DNA from: Streptomyces sp. SW4
GTDB lineage: Bacteria > Actinomycetota > Actinomycetes > Streptomycetales > Streptomycetaceae
Assembly: GCA_003248315.1 (NCBI GenBank)
Contig: QKWM01000004.1
Span: 4,027,001-4,091,000, forward strand
Direction of reading: 5' to 3'
Length of the DNA: 64,000 nt
Below, one piece after another: positions 58,462 to 64,000 of the stretch. The position numbers were made by a program, and so were the translations under genes. The notes beneath the pieces were generated by a model that saw nothing but the letters and a program-made list of their open reading frames with translations, did no database searches and was not told where the DNA came from. Every line of letters starts with the position of its first letter. The stretch's first letter is position 1.

Positions 58462-59813
58462 CGCAACCCGCGGATCTCGTCATCACCGGCTGCACCGTCC
58501 TGGTCCACGACGAGCAGGAGAGGATCGGTTTCCAGGAGGACGCGGGCATCGTCGTACGCGACGGCGCCGTCGCGGAGGTGACGTCCGCCGGCGCCGCCCG
58601 CCGCACCCCGGCCGCCGAGCACATCGACGCCGCCGGCCAGGTCGCCCTGCCCGGGTTCGTGAACTGCCACACCCACGCCCCGATGGCCGCCCTGCGCGGC
58701 CTCGCCGAGGACCTGCCCACCGAGGAGTGGTTCAACGACGTCGTCTGGCCCGTCGAGACCAACCTGACCCCCAGGGACGTCGAACTCGGCGCGCGGCTCG
58801 CCTGCGCGGAGATGATCCGGGCCGGCGTCACCTGCTTCGCGGACCACTACTTCGCGATGGACGCCGTCGCCGCCGTCGTCGCCGAGTGCGGGATGCGGGC
58901 GCTGCTGGGCGAGGCGTACTTCTCCTCCCAGGGGCCCGAAGGGCGCGAACGGTCACTGGAGTTCGCGCTGCGCCACCGGGGCGCCGCCGGCGGACGCATC
59001 ACCACCGCCCTCGCCCCGCACGCCCCCTACACCGTGACCGACGCCGACCTCGCCGCCACCGCCGACCTCGCCCGCGAGCACGGCCTGCCGGTCCATCTGC
59101 ACGCCGCCGAGAACCGCGAGCAGACCGACGCCAGCCTCGCCCGGCACGGCGCCACCCCGATCGAGATCCTGGAGCGCACCGGGATCCTCGGCACCGACGT
59201 GCTCATCGCGCACGGCACGGGCATCGTCGAACGCGATCTTCCCGTCCTCGCGCGCGCGGAGGGCCGCACCGCCGTGGCCAGCGCGCCGCGCGGCTACCTC
59301 AAGTTCGCCTGGCCGACCACCACCCCGGTGCGGGCCCTGCGCGAGATCGGGGTGCCCGTCGGGCTCGCCACGGACGGGGCCGCCTCCAACAACTCCCTCG
59401 ACGTGTGGGAGTCGATGGCGCTCACATCCCTGATCCAGAAGTCGACCGAGCGCGACCCGAGATGGCTGACCGCCCGGCAGGCCCTGCACCACGCCACCGT
59501 GCAGAGTGCCCAGGCGGTCGGCCTGGGTGACGACGTCGGCCGTATCGCGCCGGGGCGCCGCGCCGACCTGGTGCTCGTCGATCTCACCGGCCCGCACACC
59601 CAGCCGGTCCACGACCTCGCCGCCACCCTCGTGCACAGCGCCCGCTCCTGCGACGTGCGGACCACCGTCGTCGACGGCCGGGTCCTCATGCGGGACCGGG
59701 AGCTGCTCACGCTCGACGTCCCGGCGGTCGTCCGCGAACTGGACGAGCGGCTGCCCGCCCTCACCGACCGCAGCCACGGCCGGCGCATCCAGGAGTACGG
59801 CATCCAGGACTAG
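58458..59813 (+). CDS. Amidohydrolase, SAH/MTA deaminase-like
   Basis: An intact 451-residue metal-dependent amidohydrolase. The metal motif is GFVNCHTHAPMAALRGLAED, followed by LAPHAPYTVTDADLAATADLAREHGLPVHLHAAENREQ (third His), IAHGTGIVERDLPVLA (fourth His) and GLATDGAASNNSLDVWESMALTSLIQK (final Asp). The pattern GLAEDLPTEEWF and TDGAASNNSLD is typical of the S-adenosylhomocysteine/methylthioadenosine deaminase and chlorohydrolase group; the substrate is probably an adenine or guanine derivative. The ATG overlaps the FUSC stop, and TACGTT six bases upstream could give a separate leaderless message. Its 3' end lies inside a 15-bp repeat array. Confidence 0.87.
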   Translation: MTQPADLVITGCTVLVHDEQERIGFQEDAGIVVRDGAVAEVTSAGAARRTPAAEHIDAAGQVALPGFVNCHTHAPMAALRGLAEDLPTEEWFNDVVWPVETNLTPRDVELGARLACAEMIRAGVTCFADHYFAMDAVAAVVAECGMRALLGEAYFSSQGPEGRERSLEFALRHRGAAGGRITTALAPHAPYTVTDADLAATADLAREHGLPVHLHAAENREQTDASLARHGATPIEILERTGILGTDVLIAHGTGIVERDLPVLARAEGRTAVASAPRGYLKFAWPTTTPVRALREIGVPVGLATDGAASNNSLDVWESMALTSLIQKSTERDPRWLTARQALHHATVQSAQAVGLGDDVGRIAPGRRADLVLVDLTGPHTQPVHDLAATLVHSARSCDVRTTVVDGRVLMRDRELLTLDVPAVVRELDERLPALTDRSHGRRIQEYGIQD

Positions 59814-59889
59814 GCACCGAGGCGTACGGCATCGGGGCGTACGGCATCGGGGAGTACGGCATCGGGGAGTGCGGCATCCAGGAGGGCGC
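59785..59889. repeat. Seven 15-bp tandem units spanning the amidohydrolase stop codon
   Basis: Units with the pattern GCATC(C/G)(A/G)GG(A/C)GTACG repeat without gaps from 59785 to 59889. The first two encode the last residues (RIQEYGIQD); the TAG stop at 59811-59813 is a variant of the second unit (ACTAGG in place of AGTACG). The array continues into the intergenic region. Confidence 0.8.
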
Positions 59890-60004
59890 GATCTGAGGAA
59901 ACCCCTGCTGGGAGGGGCCGTAAAAAATCTTGCCGGGCCGCGATGAGTTCCGCCGCTCCCGACGGTCACCACCCCCGGACGGACCGTTGCACAGGAGGAG
60001 CCCC

Positions 60005-60694
60005 ATGTCGCTTCCCGAGATCGTCTCGCGCGACGCATGGCGCACGGCGCGCGAAGCCTTACTGGTCAAGGAGAAGGCGGCCACGCGCGCGCGTGACGCG
60101 CTCAACGCCGAGCGGCGCAGGCTGCCCATGGTGGAGGTCGACAAGGAGTACGTGTTCGAGGGCGGTGACGGGAAGGCCGCCCTGCTCGACCTCTTCGAGG
60201 GGCGCCGGCAGCTCGTCGTCTACCACTTCATGTTCGCCCCGGAGTGGGACGCCGGCTGCCGCAGATGCTCGGCCTTCCTGGACCAGATCGGGCACCTCGC
60301 GCACCTGCGGGCCCGCGGCACGTCCTTCGCCGCCGTGTCCCGGGCGCCCTACACCAAGATCCTTCCGTTCAAGGCGCGGATGGGCTGGACGCTGCCCTGG
60401 TACTCGTCGTACGTCAGCGACTTCAACACCGACTTCGAGGTCACCCTCGAGGTCGAGGGCGAGCTGGTGGAGCGGCCCGGCCTGAGCTGCTTCCTGCGGG
60501 ACGGGGACCGGGTCTTCCACACCTACTCGACGTACGAGCGCGGCCTCGACGGCCTGGGGTCCACCACCAGCCTCCTCGACCTCACGGCGCTCGGCCGGCA
60601 GGAGGCGTGGGAGGAACCGGAGGGGCGCGCGTCGGCTCTCGGGGCGCCTGCGGGAAGTGCCCAGGTCCAGTACCACGACGAGTACGAGGACTGA
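60005..60694 (+). CDS. DUF899 thioredoxin-like protein
   Basis: An intact 229-residue protein of the DUF899 family, whose fold resembles thioredoxins. Typical segments are LLVKEKAATRARDALNAERRRLPMVEVDKEYVFEGGDGKAALLDLFEGRRQLVVYHFMFAPEWDAGCRRCSAFLDQIGHLAHLRARGTSFAAVSRAPYTKILPFKARMGWTLPWYSSYVSDFNTDF. Two cysteines, WDAGCRRC, sit where the thioredoxin CxxC would be; a third is in GLSCFLRDGDRVFHTYSTYERG. The family is cytosolic and uncharacterised. ATG 60005 has GGAGGAG upstream. No operon partner; the next gene starts 155 bases later. Confidence 0.85.
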   Translation: MSLPEIVSRDAWRTAREALLVKEKAATRARDALNAERRRLPMVEVDKEYVFEGGDGKAALLDLFEGRRQLVVYHFMFAPEWDAGCRRCSAFLDQIGHLAHLRARGTSFAAVSRAPYTKILPFKARMGWTLPWYSSYVSDFNTDFEVTLEVEGELVERPGLSCFLRDGDRVFHTYSTYERGLDGLGSTTSLLDLTALGRQEAWEEPEGRASALGAPAGSAQVQYHDEYED

Positions 60695-60723
60695 TACGCA
60701 ACGTCACGGAAACGGCCGAACAG

Positions 60724-60773
60724 CTGAGACGCAGATCACTCTTTGCGGTGAACGAGTGTCAACTACGTCTCAG
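60724..60773. promoter_or_regulatory. Distant inverted repeat after the DUF899 gene
   Basis: CTGAGACG (60724-60731) and CGTCTCAG (60766-60773) are perfect inverted copies 34 bases apart, in the AT-richer stretch before the small gene at 60850. They could form a long-loop hairpin or a pair of binding sites. Confidence 0.35.
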
Positions 60774-60849
60774 TACCGTCACTTCGCGAGGCGTTCACCT
60801 CATGGTTGGCGTTTAACTCTACGAGTACAGCGCTACATGGAGGTGCAGG

Positions 60850-61035
60850 GTGAACGGGCGAACGGTGCTCGAACGCTTTCCTGCCGGCGGGCCGCGCGGC
60901 TCCTGGCCGGCAGAGGAGTTCGCTCATGCGCGGCGTGCCGAAGGCCTGCCCGCCGAAGTCGTCATGGACCTCGCGACGGACATGTTCCTGGTGATCGTAC
61001 GGTCCGCGGACACGGTCGGTGAGGCCGCCGCCTAG
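60850..61035 (+). CDS. Small hypothetical protein (61 residues)
   Basis: A short open frame with a GTG start and GGAGG-like bases about 10 nt upstream. The sequence VLERFPAGGPRGSWPAEEFAHARRAEGLPAEVVMDLATDMFLVIVRS has a plausible alternating pattern with a hydrophobic strand at the end and normal Streptomyces codon bias, so it is likely translated. It belongs to no family I recognise. It stands alone between the DUF899 gene and the 23-bp repeat, on the opposite strand to the ATPase cassette. Confidence 0.45.
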   Translation: MNGRTVLERFPAGGPRGSWPAEEFAHARRAEGLPAEVVMDLATDMFLVIVRSADTVGEAAA

Positions 61036-61051
61036 CGACCGAGACCCGCGC

Positions 61052-61120
61052 GGGCTACTGGCCGAGGCCCGTGTGGGCTGTTCCCCGAGGCCCGCGTGGG
61101 CTACTGGCCGAGGCCCGCGT
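61052..61120. repeat. 23-bp tandem repeat, three copies
   Basis: Three consecutive 23-bp units (61052-61074, 61075-61097, 61098-61120) begin GGGCT and contain CGAGGCCCG; the second differs at six positions. The stop codon of the minus-strand gene at 61101-61594 lies within the third copy. Confidence 0.75.
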
Positions 61121-61594
61121 CCGGGTCGGCGGGCCAGGCGCCGACCGGTCGCGACCAGGCCGGCGTCGTGCCCGTCGCGCGGCACAGCGCCAGGTAGAGA
61201 GGGATCGGCGGGGTGTACGGCACCGTGCCGTCCGGGCGGTGGATGAGCCCGGGGACGTCCCCGGGCCGACGGAGTCGGGGACGACCGCGCCGGTGGCGTA
61301 CCGGGCGGGCGCGGGCCACTCCATGGCGTAGTCCGAATCGGACGGGACGATCCACCACCACCGTGTGTCGTCGGCGTAGACGCAGCCGACGCGCGGCAGC
61401 CGGGGCATCACGAGAGGACCGAGGTGGGCCGGCGCCGCGACGGCGTCGCAGCCCAGCGGAGCCGTCATGCCGTCCGGGACCGGAAGCCGCCGGGGCGCGC
61501 CCTGCGGGTGCAGGCCGCGCTGGAGGCGGACCAGCGTGTCCAGGCCGAACGCGCGGGCGCCGGGCGAGTGCGAGGTCGAGGTCCTCACAGCCAT
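61101..61594 (-). CDS. Conserved hypothetical protein downstream of the ATPase gene (frame break near 61263)
   Basis: About 164 residues. It opens MAVRTSTSHSPGARAFGLDTLVRLQRGLHPQGAPRRLPVPDGMTAPLGCDAVAAPAHLGPLVMPRLPRVGCVYADDTRWWWIVPSDSDYAMEWPAPARYATGAVVPDS and, after one missing base at about 61263, closes GPGDVPGLIHRPDGTVPYTPPIPLYLALCRATGTTPAW. The RVGCVYADDTRWWWIVPSDSD segment recurs in Streptomyces proteins next to RsbW-like ATPases. The ATG at 61594 overlaps the ATPase stop by about 10 bases, so the two are coupled. Function unknown; probably a partner of the ATPase. Confidence 0.62.
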
Positions 61595-62439
61595 ACGCCC
61601 CCGTCCTGCGGTGGGCCCGGGGCGGCGCGTCCGAGGACACGTGTGCCGGTGGGTTGACGTGCGCCGCCTGCGGGACGTGGCCTGGGTGCTCCCGGTACTC
61701 GCGGTGCTCCCGGTACTCGCGGTGTTCGCGGTGCTCCAGGTGTTCGCGGTGCTCCCGGTGAGCGGGCGATTGCGGGGCGTGGGCTCGGGGCTCGTGCCTG
61801 GCGGGGCCGTGCGGCCGGTGCGAGGCGGGGGCGGCCTGGGCCTGGGACTCCGTCTCGTCGTCGTTCTCCGAGTCGCCGTCGGCCGAGCCCGGCTTGGGCC
61901 GGGCGCCCCAGCCCAGGTCGTTGCGCGGCTCGGACGGATCGCGGGGCGTGTCCGCCTTGCGCGGCAGCTCGGCCCAGACCAGCAGACCGGGGCCCTGTTC
62001 GTGGGCACCCCACGCATGACACATGGCGTCGACCAGGAGCAGGCCGCGGCCGTGCTCCTCCTCGGGCCGGGTGCGGCCCGAGGCCCGGGGCTGACCGGGC
62101 GCGCAGCCCTCGTCGCGGACGGCTATGCGCACCAGGTCGGCACCGTCGTGCAGCTCGCACACGATGTGCCGGCTCGCGGTGTGGACGATCGCGTTGGTGA
62201 CCAGCTCGGAGACCACCAGGGCGGCGGTGTCGCAGGTGTCCTCGCACACGGACCAGCCGGTCAGCCGGGCCCGCGTCAGCCGTCTGGCCTGTGCGGGGAA
62301 CCCGGGTGCGCGGCCAGCTCGAAGCGGAACCGGCGCCCGGCAGCCGGCCCGGAGGAACCGGCTTCCGTTGCGACACCGAGGCCGGGAGGCCCACGGCGGC
62401 GTCTGTTCCTAAGGGCGCGGACGGAATCACGCTTGCCAC
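61585..62439 (-). CDS. RsbW-like ATP-binding regulatory protein (three frame breaks)
   Basis: About 285 residues. The HATPase (GHKL) domain runs from LTRARLTGWSVCEDTCDTAALVVSELVTNAIVHTAS (N box) to VRIAVRDEGCAPGQP (G1) and GRGLLLVDAMCHAWG (G2), the pattern of Streptomyces anti-sigma-like kinases without a partner sensor. The C-terminal half is disordered, with a striking EHREHREYREH run from a 9-bp repeat. Breaks at about 62385, 62303 and 61619 need one base each; the last gives the ending SSDAPPPGPPQDGGVWL and the stop at 61585. GTG 62439 follows GGGGAGA. It forms a WhiJ/Scr1-type cassette with the divergent XRE and DUF397 genes. Confidence 0.75.
   Translation of the reverse strand: MASVIPSAPLGTDAAVGLPASVSQRKPVPPGRLPGAGSASSWPRTRVPRTGQTADAGPADRLVRVRGHLRHRRPGGLRAGHQRDRPHREPAHRVRAARRCRPGAHSRPRRGLRARSAPGLGPHPARGGARPRPAPGRRHVSCVGCPRTGPRSAGLGRAAAQGGHAPRSVRAAQRPGLGRPAQAGLGRRRLGERRRDGVPGPGRPRLAPAARPRQARAPSPRPAIARSPGAPRTPGAPRTPRVPGAPRVPGAPRPRPAGGARQPTGTRVLGRAAPGPPQDGGVWL
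61685..61761 (-). repeat. 9-bp coding repeat for HREH(R/Y)E tract
   Basis: Units such as CGGTGCTCC and CGGTACTCG repeat about eight times and encode REHREHLEHREHREYREHREYREH, a histidine-rich coiled-coil-like stretch. The histidine spacing could bind metal, but this is speculation. Confidence 0.65.
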
Positions 62440-62455
62440 TATCTCCCCGCCGTGA

Positions 62456-62491
62456 ACACTTGGCAAGTGTCACTCTGAAAATTGCAGAGTG
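62456..62491. promoter_or_regulatory. Two adjacent palindromes upstream of the ATPase gene
   Basis: ACACTTGGCAAGTGT (62456-62470) has 7-bp arms around one base. Right next to it, CACTCTG (62471-62477) and CAGAGTG (62485-62491) are inverted around AAAATTG. They begin 17 bases before the ATPase start and are likely operator sites for the XRE regulator. Confidence 0.6.
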
Positions 62492-62575
62492 CAGTGTTAC
62501 GGCGCGGGCGGTCGTGGCACACTGCTCGCAACAGCACGTCGAGCGGCGCCACTTCGGAACGCCGGAGGTCTGCCC

Positions 62576-62593
62576 AGACCTTCGAAAAGGTCT
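62576..62593. promoter_or_regulatory. Third palindrome in the regulatory cassette
   Basis: AGACCTTCGAAAAGGTCT is a perfect 18-bp inverted repeat with a CGAA centre, in the divergent region 350 bases before the XRE start. The rest of 62594-62944 is GC-rich and contains a 10-bp GCACGCCGGA-like repeat near 62711-62750; no gene is supported there. Confidence 0.45.
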
Positions 62594-62944
62594 TCGAATG
62601 GCGCCGCCGAGCTGTCCGCGCACGGCCGCGGCGGCCATCGGCGTGGGGCGTCGGGACCACGGCGTCCGGAGCGCGGTGTCCGGCAAGCGGCGCCGGGCCA
62701 CGGCTCGAGCCGGCCGGAGCACGCCGGAGCACGCCGGGGCATGCCGGAGCTTCCCGGTCCGGCGGGGCGCCGGCGGGGCGGTGAGGCAGCCGGCGGCCGC
62801 ACCGGTCGGGCATGCCGGTCCGCCGTGCGGTCGGGCGTGCCGGTGGGGCGTGCCGGTCGGACGTGCCGCACAGGCGCGGGGCGGGTCTCCGGGCCGTGCC
62901 GTGGCCGGCGTCCGGCATCAGGAACTCTGCATGGAGGTGAAGCG

Positions 62945-63805
62945 GTGAGCGAACCGCGGTCCGCACCGACGGTCGGGCAGGTCGTCCTCGGCCGGCGCCT
63001 GCTGGACCTGCGGGAGCGCGCCGGGCTCAAGCGGGAGGAGGCCGCGCGGGTCCTCCGCGTCGCCCCGGCCACGGTCCGCCGCATGGAGACGGCCGAGGTC
63101 GCCCTCAAGATCCCCTACCTCCAGCTGCTCCTGAAGGCGTACGGCGTCTCCGACGAGGAGGCCGACGCCTTCGTCCGGCTCGCCGAGGAGGCCAACAAGC
63201 CGGGCTGGTGGCAGCGGTTCCACGACATCCTCCCCGGCTGGTTCTCCATGTACGTCAGCCTGGAGGGCGCCGCCAGCCTCATCCGCTCCTACGAACCGCA
63301 CTTCGTCCCCGGCCTGCTGCAGACCGAGGACTACGCGCGCGCGGTGCTGAAGTCGGGTGCCATCGGCCAGACCCGACCGGAGGACATCGAGCGCCACGTC
63401 GCCCTGCGCATGCAGCGGCAGGAACTGCTCACCCGCGAGGACGCGCCCCGGCTGTGGGTGGTCATGGACGAGACCGTGCTGCGCCGCCCCGTCGGCGGCC
63501 CGGAGGTGATGCGTGCCCAGATCGACCGACTGCTCGACGCCACGAAGCTGCCCCACGTGACCTTGCAGGTCGTCCCGTTCGCGAACGGGCCGCACCCCGG
63601 CACGTACGGGCCCTTCGTGCTGTTCCGATTCGCCATGCCGGAACTGCCGGACATGGTCTACAGCGAGTACCTGACCGGCGCCGTCTACCTGGACGCGCGC
63701 CCCGAGGTGGCCACCCATCTCGAGGTCATGGACCGCATGGCGGCGCAGGCCGCTACGGCACATCGCACGAAGGAGATCCTCCGGGATCTCCGCAAGGAGT
63801 TGTGA
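62945..63805 (+). CDS. XRE-family regulator with DUF5753 domain (WhiJ/Scr1-like)
   Basis: An intact 286-residue regulator. The helix-turn-helix is LGRRLLDLRERAGLKREEAARVLRVAPATVRRMETAEVALKIPYLQLLLKAYG (residues about 15-70). The rest is DUF5753: LEGAASLIRSYEPHFVPGLLQTEDYARAVL, RMQRQELLTREDAPRLWVVMDETVLRRPVGGPEVMRAQIDRLL, LQVVPFANGPHPGTYGPFVLFRFAMPELPDMVYSEYLTG. Such proteins work with small DUF397 partners, as in WhiJ and the Scr1/Scr2 pair of S. coelicolor, to control development and antibiotic production. GTG 62945 has GGAGGTGA upstream. It is followed directly by a DUF397 gene. Confidence 0.9.
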   Translation: MSEPRSAPTVGQVVLGRRLLDLRERAGLKREEAARVLRVAPATVRRMETAEVALKIPYLQLLLKAYGVSDEEADAFVRLAEEANKPGWWQRFHDILPGWFSMYVSLEGAASLIRSYEPHFVPGLLQTEDYARAVLKSGAIGQTRPEDIERHVALRMQRQELLTREDAPRLWVVMDETVLRRPVGGPEVMRAQIDRLLDATKLPHVTLQVVPFANGPHPGTYGPFVLFRFAMPELPDMVYSEYLTGAVYLDARPEVATHLEVMDRMAAQAATAHRTKEILRDLRKEL

Positions 63806-64000
63806 ATGGATCGCATCATGTCCCAGCCCGCACCGCTGATCCGCGGTGAGCGGATCTACAACGGCATGCCCGCACGTGAGCTGGGCACCGAGGGCTGGCA
63901 CAAGCCGTGGAGCGGCGGCAACGGGGGCAACTGCCTGGAGGCCATGAAGCTCGCCGACGGCCGGATCGCCCTGCGGCAGTCCACCGACCCCGACGGGCCT
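63806..64000 (+). CDS. DUF397 protein (partial, cut by the window end)
   Basis: The first 65 codons are present: MDRIMSQPAPLIRGERIYNGMPARELGTEGWHKPWSGGNGGNCLEAMKLADGRIALRQSTDPDGP. W-x-K-x-x-x-S-G-G-N-G-G-N-C-x-E with later ALRQSTDPDGP is the DUF397 signature; the domain is about 60 residues, so little is missing. The ATG starts on the base after the regulator stop and AAGGAG lies 7 bases before it, so it is cotranslated with the XRE regulator as its presumed antagonist. An internal ATG at 63818 is an alternative start. Confidence 0.88.
   Translation, partial: MDRIMSQPAPLIRGERIYNGMPARELGTEGWHKPWSGGNGGNCLEAMKLADGRIALRQSTDPDGP

Noticed and set aside
61101..62249. Single 382-codon ATPase protein including the downstream part
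   Set aside because: Two genes explain it better: the ATPase ends VWL at 61585 after a repair at 61619, and a separate ATG at 61594 starts the RVGCVYADDTRWWWIVP protein.

Overview
The window is high-GC actinobacterial chromosome, almost certainly Streptomyces. Evidence: strong G/C bias at third codon positions, many GTG starts, GGAGG-type ribosome sites next to start codons that look leaderless, TTG/GTG overlap coupling, and Streptomyces-typical families (ANTAR response regulator, XRE-DUF5753/DUF397 pair, DUF4184, FUSC, GH46 chitosanase). From memory, the order gltB-gltD, pyk, ANTAR regulator, liv operon, polA, rpsA, coaE matches a conserved core region of Streptomyces chromosomes. No integrase, transposase, phage gene or CRISPR array was seen.

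Layout. 1-9.3 kb: glutamate synthase genes gltB (3' part) and gltD, chitosanase, a vWA protein facing a zinc metallopeptidase, an acetyltransferase, chorismate mutase and aminopeptidase N. 9.4-16.7 kb: a PLP decarboxylase coupled to an amino-acid N-hydroxylase, a Tat-exported 5'-nucleotidase, a SIMPL protein and pyruvate kinase. 16.7-18.5 kb: a HTH/LAGLIDADG-like protein, an odd tRNA with anticodon CAA, and an ANTAR response regulator. 18.5-24.9 kb: an accessory polymorphic-toxin locus (SseB-like, WXG-like helical protein, RHS toxin of about 1570 residues with a deaminase-like tip, immunity protein). 24.9-30.7 kb: branched-chain amino acid ABC importer livK-H-M-G-F on the minus strand. 31-39.5 kb: two small exported proteins, a hotdog thioesterase, an FdhF/YdeP-type molybdoenzyme, polA and a DUF4184 membrane protein. 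39.9-49.1 kb: secreted lytic transglycosylase, hrpB helicase, methyltransferase, rpsA, PAC2 protein, coaE. 49-64 kb: small conserved genes (TPR, methyltransferase, S4 RNA-binding protein, uracil-DNA glycosylase, prolyl aminopeptidase, nucleotidyltransferase, FUSC, amidohydrolase, DUF899) separated by GC-rich minisatellites, ending in a WhiJ/Scr1-like regulatory cassette (ATPase, XRE regulator, DUF397).

Major caveat: more than fifty single-base frame breaks are visible, nearly all explained by one missing C or G in a short C/G run. They hit essential genes (coaE, gltD, pyk) as well as dispensable ones, so most are best read as uncorrected sequencing errors. Genes are therefore annotated across the breaks, with break positions given. 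Coordinates of starts and stops are as read from the sequence; functions come from recognising protein families by eye, not from a search.

Regulatory reading: several strong hairpin terminators separate convergent genes; at least eight genes have a TANNNT-like hexamer 6-8 nt before the start codon (probable leaderless mRNAs); rpsA has a good -35/-10 promoter, a 5' leader of about 200 nt and a hairpin directly before its start codon without a Shine-Dalgarno site; several perfect inverted repeats look like operators (upstream of pyk, of the thioesterase, between the nucleotidase and SIMPL genes, and upstream of the final ATPase).
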